Numbered from the stretch's first letter, positions 24,225 to 35,263 are shown. The stretch: DNA of 64,000 nucleotides from Falsiroseomonas sp051433165 (GCF_051433165.1 NZ_JBHMFS010000017.1:62001-126000); one strand, 5' to 3'. Made by a program: numbers and translations. The notes: generated by a model not told the origin, from the sequence alone.

Positions 24225-25814
24225 TCAGTTCGCCGGGCGCGCGCCCATGGCGACGGTGCGCTCATCCATCCGCGGCTCATAGGTGATGCCGCGGCGCGTG
24301 GCCCAGAAGTTCACCAGCTGGAACAGCGGGATCATCGCCGTCTCGCGGTCCACCATCGCCACGGCTTCCTGCAGCAGCTTCTCCCGCTCCGCATCGTCCA
24401 GCGTGCCGGCGGCGCGGGCCGTCAGCGCATCCAGTTCCGGATTCGAGTAGCGGGAATTGTTGGAGGCGCCGGTGCGGCGTTCGCGGTTGTTGGTGCCGAG
24501 CACGTTGACCAGCATGTAGCTCGCCTCACCGGTCACGCTGCCCCAGCCGGCCAGGCGGGCGTTGAATTCCTGGCGGGCATTGCGCGCCGCGTAGCTGGTC
24601 CAGGGCAGCGCGTCGATCGCGGTGCGCACGCCGATTCGGCTCCACATCTGCGCCACTGCCTGCGCCGTGCGCGCGTCATTCGGGTAGCGGTCGTTCGGCG
24701 TCGTCAGTGTCAGGCGGAAGCCTTGCGGAAAGCCGGCCTCGGTGAGCAGGCGGCGGGCGCCATCCGGATCATGCCGCGGCGCTTCGACCGCTGGGTTGTA
24801 GGAATAGGAGCCCGGCGGCAACCACTGGCCCGTGGGCTTCGCCGTGCCTTCCATGACGCGATCGGCCAGCGCCTCCCGGTCGATGGCGATGGACAATGCG
24901 CGGCGCACGCGGGGATCGAGCATCGGGTTGCGCTCCAGCGGGCGCCCCTCATTGTCGCTGACCAGCACTGGTGCGGTGTCGGTGCGGGAGAAGTCGGTCA
25001 TCAGGTAGATCAGGCGCAGGCCCTGGATCTCGGAGATGCTGATGCGGTTGTCGCGGCGCAGCCGGGCGATGTCCGTGGACGGCACTTGGTCGATGACGTC
25101 GAGATCGCCAGCCAGGATGCCCGCGGTGCGCGCCGCGTCATTGGCGACGAAGCGGTAGGACACGCGCGCCCAGGGCTGCGCGCCGCGCCAATAGGCGTCA
25201 TTGCGGGCGAATTCCGTGCGGTCGCCGGGGCGGTAGGAGACCAGGCGATAGGGGCCCGTGCCGATGGCGGCGCGACCGGCATTGTAGTCCTCGGTCGCCG
25301 CACCCTCACCCACATGGCGGGAGATGATCTGGATCGAAGCGAGCTCCGTCGGCAGCAGCGGATGCGCCGTGGCGGTGTGGAAGCGGATGGTCAGCGGGTC
25401 CACCACCTCGACGCGAGTGATGGCGCGGACAAAGCCGCCGAAGCCACCCGGGCTGTTCGGCACATTGGGTGCGCGACCGATGGTGAAGGCGACGTCGTCG
25501 GCGGTGAAGTCGCGCCCGTCATGCCACTTCACGCCGGCACGCAGCTTGAATTCCCAGGTGGTCGGGCTGACGGCGCGCCAGCTTTCCGCCAGCGCCGGCT
25601 GGATGCGGGCCGTCGCATCCTGCTCCACCAGCCGGTCGAACAGATGCATGGTCTGGCTGATGTTGGGCGAGGCATTGTAGAAATGCGGATCGAGCGAGGT
25701 GGGCGAACCGCCGATGCCGATGGTCAGGTTGCGGTCCTGGGCCAGGGCCGGCCCCGCGATGGCGAGCAGGGCGGCGGACAGGATGGCCCGGCCGGGCAAA
25801 CGAACGAAACTCAT
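24225..25814 (-). CDS. Peptide ABC transporter substrate-binding protein (paralogue 1)
   Basis: 529 aa, SBP_bac_5 family, with a signal peptide (FVRLPGRAILSAALLAIAG, cleavage after ALAQ). Typical stretches are GGSPTSLDPHFYNASPN, WEFKLRAGVKWHDGRDFTAD, DVAFTI and GTGPYRLVSYRPGDR. It binds oligopeptides or similar solutes in the periplasm. It is divergent from, and clearly homologous to, the binding protein at 25,918. It has no permease genes on its own strand, so it may share the permeases at 27.5-29.5 kb. Confidence 0.93.
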   Translation of the reverse strand: MSFVRLPGRAILSAALLAIAGPALAQDRNLTIGIGGSPTSLDPHFYNASPNISQTMHLFDRLVEQDATARIQPALAESWRAVSPTTWEFKLRAGVKWHDGRDFTADDVAFTIGRAPNVPNSPGGFGGFVRAITRVEVVDPLTIRFHTATAHPLLPTELASIQIISRHVGEGAATEDYNAGRAAIGTGPYRLVSYRPGDRTEFARNDAYWRGAQPWARVSYRFVANDAARTAGILAGDLDVIDQVPSTDIARLRRDNRISISEIQGLRLIYLMTDFSRTDTAPVLVSDNEGRPLERNPMLDPRVRRALSIAIDREALADRVMEGTAKPTGQWLPPGSYSYNPAVEAPRHDPDGARRLLTEAGFPQGFRLTLTTPNDRYPNDARTAQAVAQMWSRIGVRTAIDALPWTSYAARNARQEFNARLAGWGSVTGEASYMLVNVLGTNNRERRTGASNNSRYSNPELDALTARAAGTLDDAEREKLLQEAVAMVDRETAMIPLFQLVNFWATRRGITYEPRMDERTVAMGARPAN

Positions 25815-25865
25815 ACAAAACCTCATCTGAACGACAGGAACGAACCGCCAGCCTAGGCGCTCGCG

Positions 25866-25878
25866 TAGCAGGCTGCTA
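25866..25878. promoter_or_regulatory. Palindrome between the two binding-protein genes
   Basis: TAGCAG-G-CTGCTA, perfect 6+6, lies 51 bases from the minus-strand start and 39 from the plus-strand start. A TATA-like stretch (GCTATACC) overlaps its right edge. An operator for a shared regulator is a fair guess. Confidence 0.4.
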
Positions 25879-25917
25879 TACCGATCGCTTCGGGGAAGCT
25901 TTGTTGAGGAGAGAGTG

Positions 25918-27516
25918 ATGCGAAACAGCATCCGCAATACCGCTGCGGCGGCAGTGTCTGCCATGATCGTGGGACTTCCCGCGGCGCAGGCGCAGCAGGC
26001 CCAGACGTTGAATATGGGCGTGGGCTCGCCCGTCACTTCGCTCGATCCGCACTATCACCAGTTGTCGCCGAACAACGCGGTCGCCGACATGATCTTCGAC
26101 AAGCTGGTCAACACCGATTCCGCAGCACGCAACATCCCTGGCCTTGCGACCGAATGGCGCGCCACAGGCCCGACCACCTGGGAATTCAAGCTGCGTCCGA
26201 ACGTGACCTTCCATAACGGCAATGCGTTCACGGCCGAAGACGTGGTCTTCACCATCCAGCGCCTGCCGAATGTGCCGAACAGCCCATCCTCCTTCGGCGC
26301 CTATGCGCGGCCGATCGTGCGGATGGAGATCGTCGACCCGCTGACCATCCGCTTCCACACCGCAGCGCCCTACCCGCTGATGCCGCTGGACATGACGAAT
26401 GTCCGCATTCTCGATTCCGAGACGCATGCGAATGTGACGACGGATGCGTTCAACAACGGCAGCGCCGCGATCGGCAGCGGCCCCTGGCGCGTGGTGAACC
26501 ACCGCAACGGCGACCGGATCGAATTCGCCCGCAACGACACCTACTGGGGTGACAAGCCGGCCTTCGCGCGGGTGAACTACCGCATGGTCACCAACAACGC
26601 GACGCGCACCGCGTCCCTGTTGTCCGGCGACCTCGACATCATCGACCAGGTACCGACCAGCGACCTGGCGCGCCTGCGCCGCGACCCAAACTTCAACGTG
26701 TCCGAGACTGTCGGCCTGCGCCTGATCTTCCTCGGCCTGGACCATCTGCGTGGCGCGGATGAGAATTCGCCGCAGATCACCGACCATGAAGGTCGCCCGC
26801 TGGGCCGCAACCCGCTGCGCGATGTCCGCGTGCGCCGCGCGCTGTCCATGGCGATCGACCGCAAGGCGATCGCGGAGCGCGTGATGGAAGGGGCCGCGAC
26901 GCCGTCGGGCCAGTTCCTTCCGCCCGGCACCTACAGCCATGTGCCGGGCCTTGAGGCGCCGGAATACAATCCGGATGCGGCACGCCGCCTGCTGACGGAA
27001 GCCGGCTATCCGAACGGCTTCCGCATCACCCTCTCCGGCCCGAATGACCGCTACGTCAACGACGCCCGCATCATCCAGGCAGTTGGCCAGATGTGGACCC
27101 GCATCGGCGTCCGCACCGCGGTCGAGGCGCAGACCTGGTCCACCTTCGTCGGTCGCGCCGGGCGGCAGGAATTCTCCTCCTTCCTGATCGGCTGGGGCTC
27201 CAACCCCGATGCCAGCCACCCGCTGCGCAACATCCTCGGCACCTTCAGCCGAGAGAGGGGCTGGGGCTCGTCCAACCGTGGTCGCTTCTCCAACGCCGAG
27301 GTCGATGCCCTGCTGACCCAGTCCCTGTCGGAACTGGACGAGCAGAAGCGTGAGCAGCTGATGATCCAGGCGCAGCGCATCGCCGCGGATCAGGTTGCGG
27401 TGATCCCGATGCACATCCAGACCAACATCTGGGCGATGCGTCGCGGGCTGACGCACCAGGCGCGCGTCGATGAACTGACCCGGGCGCAGGATACGCGCCC
27501 GGCTGCCGCCCGCTGA
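25918..27516 (+). CDS. Peptide ABC transporter substrate-binding protein (paralogue 2)
   Basis: 532 aa, SBP_bac_5 family. A signal peptide ends near AQAQQ. The same landmarks as its divergent paralogue appear (GSPVTSLDPHYHQLSPNN, WEFKLRPNVTFHNGNAFTAE, IGSGPWRVVNHRNGDR). The ATG at 25918 is chosen over the GTG at 25915 because GAGGAG lies six bases before it. First gene of the importer operon: permease genes follow 29 bases after the stop. Confidence 0.95.
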   Translation: MRNSIRNTAAAAVSAMIVGLPAAQAQQAQTLNMGVGSPVTSLDPHYHQLSPNNAVADMIFDKLVNTDSAARNIPGLATEWRATGPTTWEFKLRPNVTFHNGNAFTAEDVVFTIQRLPNVPNSPSSFGAYARPIVRMEIVDPLTIRFHTAAPYPLMPLDMTNVRILDSETHANVTTDAFNNGSAAIGSGPWRVVNHRNGDRIEFARNDTYWGDKPAFARVNYRMVTNNATRTASLLSGDLDIIDQVPTSDLARLRRDPNFNVSETVGLRLIFLGLDHLRGADENSPQITDHEGRPLGRNPLRDVRVRRALSMAIDRKAIAERVMEGAATPSGQFLPPGTYSHVPGLEAPEYNPDAARRLLTEAGYPNGFRITLSGPNDRYVNDARIIQAVGQMWTRIGVRTAVEAQTWSTFVGRAGRQEFSSFLIGWGSNPDASHPLRNILGTFSRERGWGSSNRGRFSNAEVDALLTQSLSELDEQKREQLMIQAQRIAADQVAVIPMHIQTNIWAMRRGLTHQARVDELTRAQDTRPAAAR

Positions 27517-27545
27517 ACGAGACCTGACGGGGCAAGGGGACCGGG

Positions 27546-28517
27546 ATGAGCGTCTATCTGTTGCGGCGACTGATTCAGGCCGCCGGCGTCGTGCTGGCGA
27601 TGTCGCTCATCGTCTTCATCGGCGTCTTCGCCATCGGCGACCCGGTGGAGATCCTGATCAGCCCCGATGCCGACCAGATGGAGCGTGAGCGCGCGGTGAT
27701 CGCGCTCGGCCTCGACAAGCCGCTCTGGCACCAATACCTGATCTTCCTGGGCAAGGCGCTCCAGGGTGACCTCGGGCGGTCCTTCGTGTTCAACGAACCG
27801 GCGCTTGAGCTGATCCTCCAGCGCATGCCGGCGACGCTGGAGCTGGCTTTCGCGGCCACCTTCGGTGCCATCCTCATCGGCCTGCCGCTCGGCCTGTATG
27901 CCGGGCTGCGGCCGAACAGCATTGGCTCCAAGGCCATCATGGCCGGTTCGATCCTCGGCTTCTCGCTGCCCACCTTCTGGGTCGGGCTGATGCTGATCAT
28001 GGTCTTCGCCGTGCAGCTTGGCTGGCTGCCCTCCACCGGGCGTGGGCAGACGGTGGAGATCCTCGGCACGCATTGGTCCTTCCTGACCTGGAACGGGCTG
28101 ACGCATCTGGCGATGCCGGCGCTGAACCTCGCGTTGTTCAAGATCAGCCTCGTCATCCGCCTGACCCGTGCGGGGGTGCGGGAGACGATGCTGATGGACT
28201 ACGTGAAATTCGCCCGCGCGAAGGGGCTGAGCCCGTTCCGCGTGACCTTCGTGCACGTCTTCAAGAACATCCTGATCCCGGTCGTCACCGTCACCGGGCT
28301 GGAGTTCGGCAGCACCATCGCCTTCTCGGTCGTGACGGAAAGCATCTTCGCCTGGCCGGGCATGGGCAAGCTGATCATCGACAGCATCAACGTGCTCGAT
28401 CGGCCAGTCATCGTCGCCTACCTAATGATCGTCGTGCTGATGTTCATCACCATCAACCTGATCGTGGACCTGATGTATTCGGTGCTCGATCCGCGCGTGC
28501 GGCTGGATAGCAAGTGA
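27546..28517 (+). CDS. Peptide ABC transporter permease, DppB type
   Basis: 323 aa, six membrane helices, first at MSVYLLRRLIQAAGVVLAMS. The EAA-loop region is RETMLMDYVKFARAKGLSPF, where it contacts the ATPases. A conserved SVVTESIFAWPGMGKLIIDS follows, characteristic of DppB/OppB. It forms the inner-membrane channel with the next gene product, which starts 13 bases later. Confidence 0.95.
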   Translation: MSVYLLRRLIQAAGVVLAMSLIVFIGVFAIGDPVEILISPDADQMERERAVIALGLDKPLWHQYLIFLGKALQGDLGRSFVFNEPALELILQRMPATLELAFAATFGAILIGLPLGLYAGLRPNSIGSKAIMAGSILGFSLPTFWVGLMLIMVFAVQLGWLPSTGRGQTVEILGTHWSFLTWNGLTHLAMPALNLALFKISLVIRLTRAGVRETMLMDYVKFARAKGLSPFRVTFVHVFKNILIPVVTVTGLEFGSTIAFSVVTESIFAWPGMGKLIIDSINVLDRPVIVAYLMIVVLMFITINLIVDLMYSVLDPRVRLDSK

Positions 28518-28530
28518 AGGGGCGCACGGC

Positions 28531-29460
28531 ATGAGCGCGGTTGTCGGCCAGGGGGCACCCATCGAGGACCCCGCCAAGATCAAGGTGGAAACGCCGTTCC
28601 GGCGCTTCTGCTCCGAATTCGCGGAGTCGAAGCTCGCAATGGGCGGGCTGGTGGTGATCTCCATCATCATCCTGGTGGCGATCCTGGCGCCCTTCATCTC
28701 GCCGCAGGACCCCTATGATCTGGCGGTGCTGGACATCATGGATGGGCGGCTGGAACCCGGCGCTAAGTCCGGTGACGGCGCCATCACCTACTGGCTCGGC
28801 ACGGATGACCAGGGGCGGGACATGCTGTCCGGCATCATGTACGGGCTGCGAATTTCGCTGACCGTCGGCGCCGGCTCCGCCTTCATCGCCTGCATGGTCG
28901 GTGCCTCCCTCGGCCTCGCCGCGGCCTATGCCGGTGGCAGGACCGACAGCATCATCATGCGCATCGTCGACCTGCAGCTGTCCTTCCCGTCGATCCTCGT
29001 CGCGCTGATGATCCTGGCGTTCCTCGGCAAGTCGGTAACCAACGTCATCATCGCCATCGTCGTGGTGGAATGGGCCTACTACGCCCGAACCGTGCGCGGC
29101 ACGGCGCTGGTGGAACGGCGGCGCGAATACATCGAGGCGGCGGAATGCCTGGCGCTGCCGCGCTACCGCATCCTGTTCCGGCACCTGCTGCCGAACTGCC
29201 TGCCACCGCTGATCGTCATCGGCACCATGCAGGTGGCGCGCGCGATCGCGCTGGAGGCGACGCTGTCCTTCCTCGGCCTTGGCGTGCCGATCACGGAGCC
29301 CTCGCTCGGCCTGCTGATCGCCAATGGCTATGAATACATGCTGTCGGGAAAATACTGGATTTCCTTCTACCCCGGCATCGCGCTGCTGGTGACCATCGTC
29401 GCCATCAACCTGGTCGGCGACCAGTTGCGTGACGTCCTGAACCCGCGGCTGCAGAAGTAA
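28531..29460 (+). CDS. Peptide ABC transporter permease, DppC type
   Basis: 309 aa. The N-terminal cytoplasmic OppC_N region leads into the first helix (MGGLVVISIIILVAILAPFI). The lumen loop has YWLGTDDQGRDMLSGIMYG, diagnostic for DppC/OppC, and the EAA loop is RREYIEAAECLALPRYRI. Partner of the preceding permease; the first ATPase gene follows within 9 bases. Confidence 0.95.
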   Translation: MSAVVGQGAPIEDPAKIKVETPFRRFCSEFAESKLAMGGLVVISIIILVAILAPFISPQDPYDLAVLDIMDGRLEPGAKSGDGAITYWLGTDDQGRDMLSGIMYGLRISLTVGAGSAFIACMVGASLGLAAAYAGGRTDSIIMRIVDLQLSFPSILVALMILAFLGKSVTNVIIAIVVVEWAYYARTVRGTALVERRREYIEAAECLALPRYRILFRHLLPNCLPPLIVIGTMQVARAIALEATLSFLGLGVPITEPSLGLLIANGYEYMLSGKYWISFYPGIALLVTIVAINLVGDQLRDVLNPRLQK

Positions 29461-29468
29461 GGGTGCCC

Positions 29469-31518
<2,050 letters not shown>

Positions 31519-31522
<4 letters not shown>

Positions 31523-32100
31523 CCTCGTATCGCGCCCAGTGGGAAAGCCGCGACCTGGTCGCGGATTTCCTGACCGGGCGCGACGCAGCGGCGGACCCGC
31601 TCTGGTCCGCCAGCGGGGCCACAACTGCGGCGGAATATGCGCGCTGGGCCGAGCATCTCTGCGGCTGCGCCTGCCTCCAGATGGCGCTGGCGGCGCTTGG
31701 CCGCCCGGTGCCCCCGATTCATGATATCCGCCGCGGCGTGCAGGCCGCAGGTGGCTATCTGGAGACGCCGGAGGGCGACATTCGCGGCCTGATCTATGCC
31801 GGTGCGGTGGCCTGGCTGGCGGGGCAGGGGATTGCCGCCGGCATCCTGTTGGATCTGACGGCGCAGGATATCCCGGCGCAGGGCCTGTTCCTTGCCTCCG
31901 TCCATCCCGGCATCCGCCGGCCGGATCTGCCGCCGCCCGGGCGCGGCGGGCATCTGGTGCTGGTCTTCGGCCAGGATGCGGCGGGCGCGCTACGCTTCCA
32001 CAACCCCTCCGGCGACACGCCAGCGACGCAGGAGGATGTGCGGCTGGCGCCCGGCGACTTCGATCGCTTCTTTGCCGGGCGCGGCATCCGCATCGGGTAG
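31519..32100 (+). CDS. Papain-like C39-type peptidase homologue in the importer operon
   Basis: About 193 aa. Open frame through WAEHLCGCACLQMAL (candidate catalytic Cys), a hydrophobic core (GLIYAGAVAWLAGQGIAAGI), then GGHLVLVFGQD with the candidate His and FHNPSGDTPATQ with the candidate Asn. This order matches peptidase_C39_2. No ATG occurs before residue 55, after the Cys. The start is inferred as the CTG at 31519 overlapping the ATPase stop (CTGA). It has no signal peptide, so a cytoplasmic role in processing imported peptides is possible. Confidence 0.65.
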
Positions 32101-32105
32101 CGGCG

Positions 32106-32606
32106 TCAGGTCCGCTTGGTCGGCGCCGCCGCGCCGCGGCCCCGGCCGGGCGGGTCGGAAGGATCGCTGTCGCTCGGCCCCGCCGGTGCGCGGTTGCCGC
32201 CGCGCCCGCGGCCGGGCGCGTCGCTCGGGTCGCTGTCGGTCGTGCCCGCCGGCCCGCTGGCGCCACGGCCCCGGCCAGGTGGGTCGGAGGGGTCGCTGTC
32301 GCTCGGCCCCGCCGGCGCCCTGTTGCCGCCACGGCCGCGGCCGGGCGGGTCATTCGGGTCGCTGTCCGACGCGCCGGCCTGCGGGCGACTGCCGCCGCGG
32401 CCATTGCCGGGCTCGTCGGAGGGATCGCTATCGGTCAGGCCGCTGCGCCGGGGCGCACCGCCGCCCTTGGCGCGTGGCGCGCTGCCGCCCCCACCGGATT
32501 TCGGCTCCTGCGCCTGGGACGCCAGCGGCACTGCCGTGAGGCCCAGCGTGCTGACCCGCAGGATCAGCAGGCGCCGGCCAGGCGCCGACCCGTCAGATGT
32601 GGACAT
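32106..32606 (-). CDS. Secreted repeat protein with five DSDPSD-PGRGRG units
   Basis: 166 aa. A signal-like N-terminus (GRRLLILRVSTLGLTAVPLA, then SQAQ) leads to a Gly/Pro/Arg/Asp-rich body. Five units begin at about residues 59, 81, 103, 124 and 146, each DSDP(S/N)D-x-PG(R/N)GRG, with spacers such as GNRAPAGPS. The D-x-D-x-x-D spacing recalls calcium-binding loops (type-3-like or dockerin repeats), without the rest of those folds. The start at 32606 is set by AAGGAGGA; an ATG at 32630 lies upstream of that site. Function unknown. Confidence 0.7.
   Translation of the reverse strand: MSTSDGSAPGRRLLILRVSTLGLTAVPLASQAQEPKSGGGGSAPRAKGGGAPRRSGLTDSDPSDEPGNGRGGSRPQAGASDSDPNDPPGRGRGGNRAPAGPSDSDPSDPPGRGRGASGPAGTTDSDPSDAPGRGRGGNRAPAGPSDSDPSDPPGRGRGAAAPTKRT
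32124..32435 (-). repeat. Coding tandem repeats, unit 63-66 bases
   Basis: Five units code the DSDPSD-PGRGRG blocks of the secreted repeat protein. At DNA level some units are nearly identical (for example those with the NRAPAGPS spacer), so unequal exchange could change copy number. Confidence 0.75.
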
Positions 32607-32610
32607 GCGG

Positions 32611-32618
32611 TCCTCCTT
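32611..32618 (-). promoter_or_regulatory. Strong Shine-Dalgarno of the repeat protein gene
   Basis: AAGGAGGA on the minus strand, four bases before the ATG at 32606. It decides the start and suggests high translation. Confidence 0.7.
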
Positions 32619-32701
32619 TGCTCGGTTCATGTTCGCGATGCGGCGGGTTTTTCACAAGCGGCACGATGCGGGCGGAGTGAAACGAAGCCGCTTGCATTTA
32701 T

Positions 32702-32716
32702 GTTCCTGATATGTTC
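32702..32716. promoter_or_regulatory. Candidate LexA (SOS) box
   Basis: GTTC-CTGATAT-GTTC: an exact GTTC-N7-GTTC direct repeat, the established LexA site of alphaproteobacteria, inside an extended ATGTTCCT repeat. It lies 10 bases upstream of the small ORF ATG at 32727 and 95 bases upstream of the divergent repeat protein start. TATCAT at 32718-32723 could be a -10 element. Confidence 0.6.
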
Positions 32717-32726
32717 CTATCATCCC

Positions 32727-32942
32727 ATGAGCACCATCGCCCTTGGCACGACCCTCCAGGCCGATATCGCGGCCGAAATTCCCGTCCACCTTAGCATCCC
32801 ACCGCGCCCGCGCCCGCGGCACGCCTGGCCCGCTTCCGTGACGCGGGAACCGGCGTGGCGGGAGGCGATGCGCTGGTCACTGCTGGCCCTCACCGCCAGC
32901 CTGGCGGCCGGGGAGGTCGCGCTGGCCCTGTTCGGGCCATAG
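32727..32942 (+). CDS. Small putative membrane protein next to an SOS box
   Basis: 71 aa, uncertain. The N-terminal half has MSTIALGTTLQADIAAEIP and a Pro/Arg-rich segment. The C-terminal half carries a hydrophobic helix (MRWSLLALTASLAAGEVALA) that could span the membrane. No ribosome site is visible before the ATG, so translation would be near-leaderless. The adjacent LexA-type box suggests damage induction. SOS-induced small membrane proteins such as Caulobacter SidA inhibit division, but I see no direct sequence similarity to it. Confidence 0.45.
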   Translation: MSTIALGTTLQADIAAEIPVHLSIPPRPRPRHAWPASVTREPAWREAMRWSLLALTASLAAGEVALALFGP

Positions 32943-32948
32943 GCCGCC

Positions 32949-34295
32949 TCAAACGGGCAGGGTCGCCATGGCGGAAAGCCCGCCGCCCGCCCGGTTCCGC
33001 AGCACCACATCGCCGCCATGCGCCCGGAAGATGTTGCGCGCGATCGGCAGGCCGAGGCCGGTGCCGCCGGTTTCCCGGTTGCGGCTTTCCTCCAGCCGGT
33101 GGAAGGGCTGGAACACGGTCTCCAGGTCGTGCTCCGGCACGCCCGGCCCGTCATCCTCCACCGCAATCCGCACCACCCCGCCCAAGGGGGGTTGCAGCCG
33201 CAGCGTGGCGGAGCCGCCATAGGCCACCGCATTGCTGACCAGATTGGCCAGCGCCCGCTTCAGCGATCCGGGCCGCGCCGCCACGGTCAGATGCTCCGGC
33301 CCCATATAGGTAATCAGCTCGGCGTAGTCCGGGCTGGCATCCGCCGCCTCGTCCATCACCGTGCGGCAGAGCGAGGCGAGGTCCACCGCCACGGAGGGCT
33401 CGCGCGTCGAATCATCGCGCGCGAAGGCCAGGGTGGCGGCGATCATCGCCTCCATCTCATCCAGGTCGGCCAGCATCTTCCGCCGCTGCTCGTCATCATC
33501 GAGGAATTCGGCGCGCAGCTTCAGGCGGGTGATCGGCGTCTTCAGGTCGTGGCCGATGGCCGCCAGCATCTGGGTGCGGTCGCCGACGAAGCGGCGGATG
33601 CGCTCGGCCATGGTGTTGAAGGCGCGCGCCGCGGTAGCGACCTCGGCGGGGCCGGTCTCGGGCAGTGGCGGCGCGTTCACATCGCGGCCGAGCCGGTCCG
33701 CCGCCTGCGCCAGTGCCGTCACCGGCCGGGTCAGCCGCCGCACCGCCCACAAGGTCAGCGCCACGGCAGCCAGCGTCATCAGGGCGAAGGCGATGAGGAA
33801 GGTCATGGAATGCCACGGCCGCGGCGGCGGAATCTCCAGCCGCAGGTTCAGCCAGCCCTGATCCGGAAAGCGCAGGCTGACCATCAGCCGGCCCGGATTC
33901 CCATGCGTGCCGATCAGCACCTCCCGCGGTCGCAGGCGCGGCGGCGCGCGGTGCAGCCCATCGAGGCGCAGCAGGCGGATCAGGCCGGGCGGCGGCGGTG
34001 GAGAGTTGGGCTGGGCCAGCGCCACCTCATCCAGCGTGATCCGCATGCCGGGCGGCATGTCCAGATCCTCCAGCACCGATTTGCGGCGGTCGGGCGGCAG
34101 GGGCAGCAGGCTGCGCCAGGCGCCGAAGGAACGCTGGGAAATCTCCCGCGCATGCTGGTAGCGCTGCAGATCCACCCGATCCAGCGCATGGATGGTCAGC
34201 CCGGCCACCTGCACCAGGATCAGCCCGCCGATCAGCACCAGCGCGGTGCGCCCGGCCAGGCTGCGCGGCCACAGCCAGGCCAGCAAGCGCCGCAT
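32949..34295 (-). CDS. Sensor histidine kinase, EnvZ type
   Basis: 448 aa. Two membrane helices (near LAGRTALVLIGGLILVQVAG and MTFLIAFALMTLAAVALTLW) bracket a periplasmic sensor region of about 130 residues. A HAMP domain follows. The phosphoacceptor H-box is AAIGHDLKTPITRLKLRAEF. The ATPase domain has NLVSNAVAYG, DDGPGVP and GTGLGLPIARN. Its ATG overlaps the regulator stop by one base (TGATG). The stimulus is unknown. Confidence 0.95.
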   Translation of the reverse strand: MRRLLAWLWPRSLAGRTALVLIGGLILVQVAGLTIHALDRVDLQRYQHAREISQRSFGAWRSLLPLPPDRRKSVLEDLDMPPGMRITLDEVALAQPNSPPPPPGLIRLLRLDGLHRAPPRLRPREVLIGTHGNPGRLMVSLRFPDQGWLNLRLEIPPPRPWHSMTFLIAFALMTLAAVALTLWAVRRLTRPVTALAQAADRLGRDVNAPPLPETGPAEVATAARAFNTMAERIRRFVGDRTQMLAAIGHDLKTPITRLKLRAEFLDDDEQRRKMLADLDEMEAMIAATLAFARDDSTREPSVAVDLASLCRTVMDEAADASPDYAELITYMGPEHLTVAARPGSLKRALANLVSNAVAYGGSATLRLQPPLGGVVRIAVEDDGPGVPEHDLETVFQPFHRLEESRNRETGGTGLGLPIARNIFRAHGGDVVLRNRAGGGLSAMATLPV

Positions 34296-35023
34296 CAGGC
34301 GCGCTCGACGGTCGCGGACAGTACATAGCCGCCACCGCGCACGGTCTTGATGACCTGCGGATTGCGGCCGTCATCCTCCAGCTTGCGGCGGAGGCGGGAG
34401 ACGGCGACATCGATGGCGCGATCGAACGGCCCGGCCTGGCGGCCGCGCAGCAGATCCATCAGCATGTCCCGCGTCAGCACCCGGTTCGGCCGCTCCACCA
34501 GCACCATCAGCAGCTCGTACTCGCCACCGGTCAGCGGCACTTCGGCACCCTGCGGGTTCAGCAGGCGGCGCCGCGTCGGCTCCAGCACCCAGCCGGCAAA
34601 ACGGAGAACCTTGGCCGGCGGTTCCTGGGACGGGCCGGTGCTGCTGTCCGCCGTTGCGCGGCGCAGCACGGCGCGGATGCGCGCCAGCAATTCGCGCGGG
34701 TTGAAGGGTTTGGCCACATAATCATCGGCGCCGAGTTCCAGGCCGACGATGCGGTCCGTCTCCTCCCCCATCGCCGTCAGCATCACGATCGGCACCTCTG
34801 ATTGGGTGCGCAGCCAGCGTGCCAGGTCCAGGCCGGATTCGCCCGGCATCATCAGGTCCAGCACCACCAGATGATAGCGGCCGAGCGGCCAGAGCTTGCG
34901 GGCCTCCCGCGCATCGCGGGCGGCGGTTACGCGGAAGGACTGCTTCTCCAGGAACTTGCCGAGGAGTTCACGGATCTCGCGGTCATCATCGACCACGAGG
35001 ATATGCGGGGCTGTTGCGTCCAT
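34295..35023 (-). CDS. Response regulator, OmpR/PhoB family
   Basis: 242 aa. Receiver domain with acidic pocket (LVVDDDREI), phospho-Asp in LVVLDLMMPGESG and the switch Lys in DDYVAKPFN. The C-terminal winged helix has GGEYELLMVLVERPNRVLTRD and IKTVRGGGYVLSA. ATG at 35023; an earlier in-frame ATG would add unrelated sequence. Coupled to the kinase gene downstream. Confidence 0.95.
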   Translation of the reverse strand: MDATAPHILVVDDDREIRELLGKFLEKQSFRVTAARDAREARKLWPLGRYHLVVLDLMMPGESGLDLARWLRTQSEVPIVMLTAMGEETDRIVGLELGADDYVAKPFNPRELLARIRAVLRRATADSSTGPSQEPPAKVLRFAGWVLEPTRRRLLNPQGAEVPLTGGEYELLMVLVERPNRVLTRDMLMDLLRGRQAGPFDRAIDVAVSRLRRKLEDDGRNPQVIKTVRGGGYVLSATVERA

Positions 35024-35263
35024 GGCTGCAACATAGCGCGCCGCGCGCGCACCCCTAGGGCGAAACCCCACCCAGTGTTGCGGCATGTGACTCCGGGGGT
35101 CCCGGTTACCGGGTGTTGCACTTTCTCATGCTTTCGGCCCTTCCATGGTAACCCGCAGGGCGCATGTAACGAAGGACAAGGCGTCATCCCGGCTTCGGCC
35201 CTGACTTCGCCGCGGGATTCCCCCCCTCCCGGTCCGAGGTGGCGTGTTGTACTGGCGGCGGGG

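Noticed and set aside
24207..25856. A 549-codon plus-strand frame opposite the binding protein
   Set aside because: Low-complexity Arg/Ala/Gly/Val composition, fully antisense to a gene with clear motifs.
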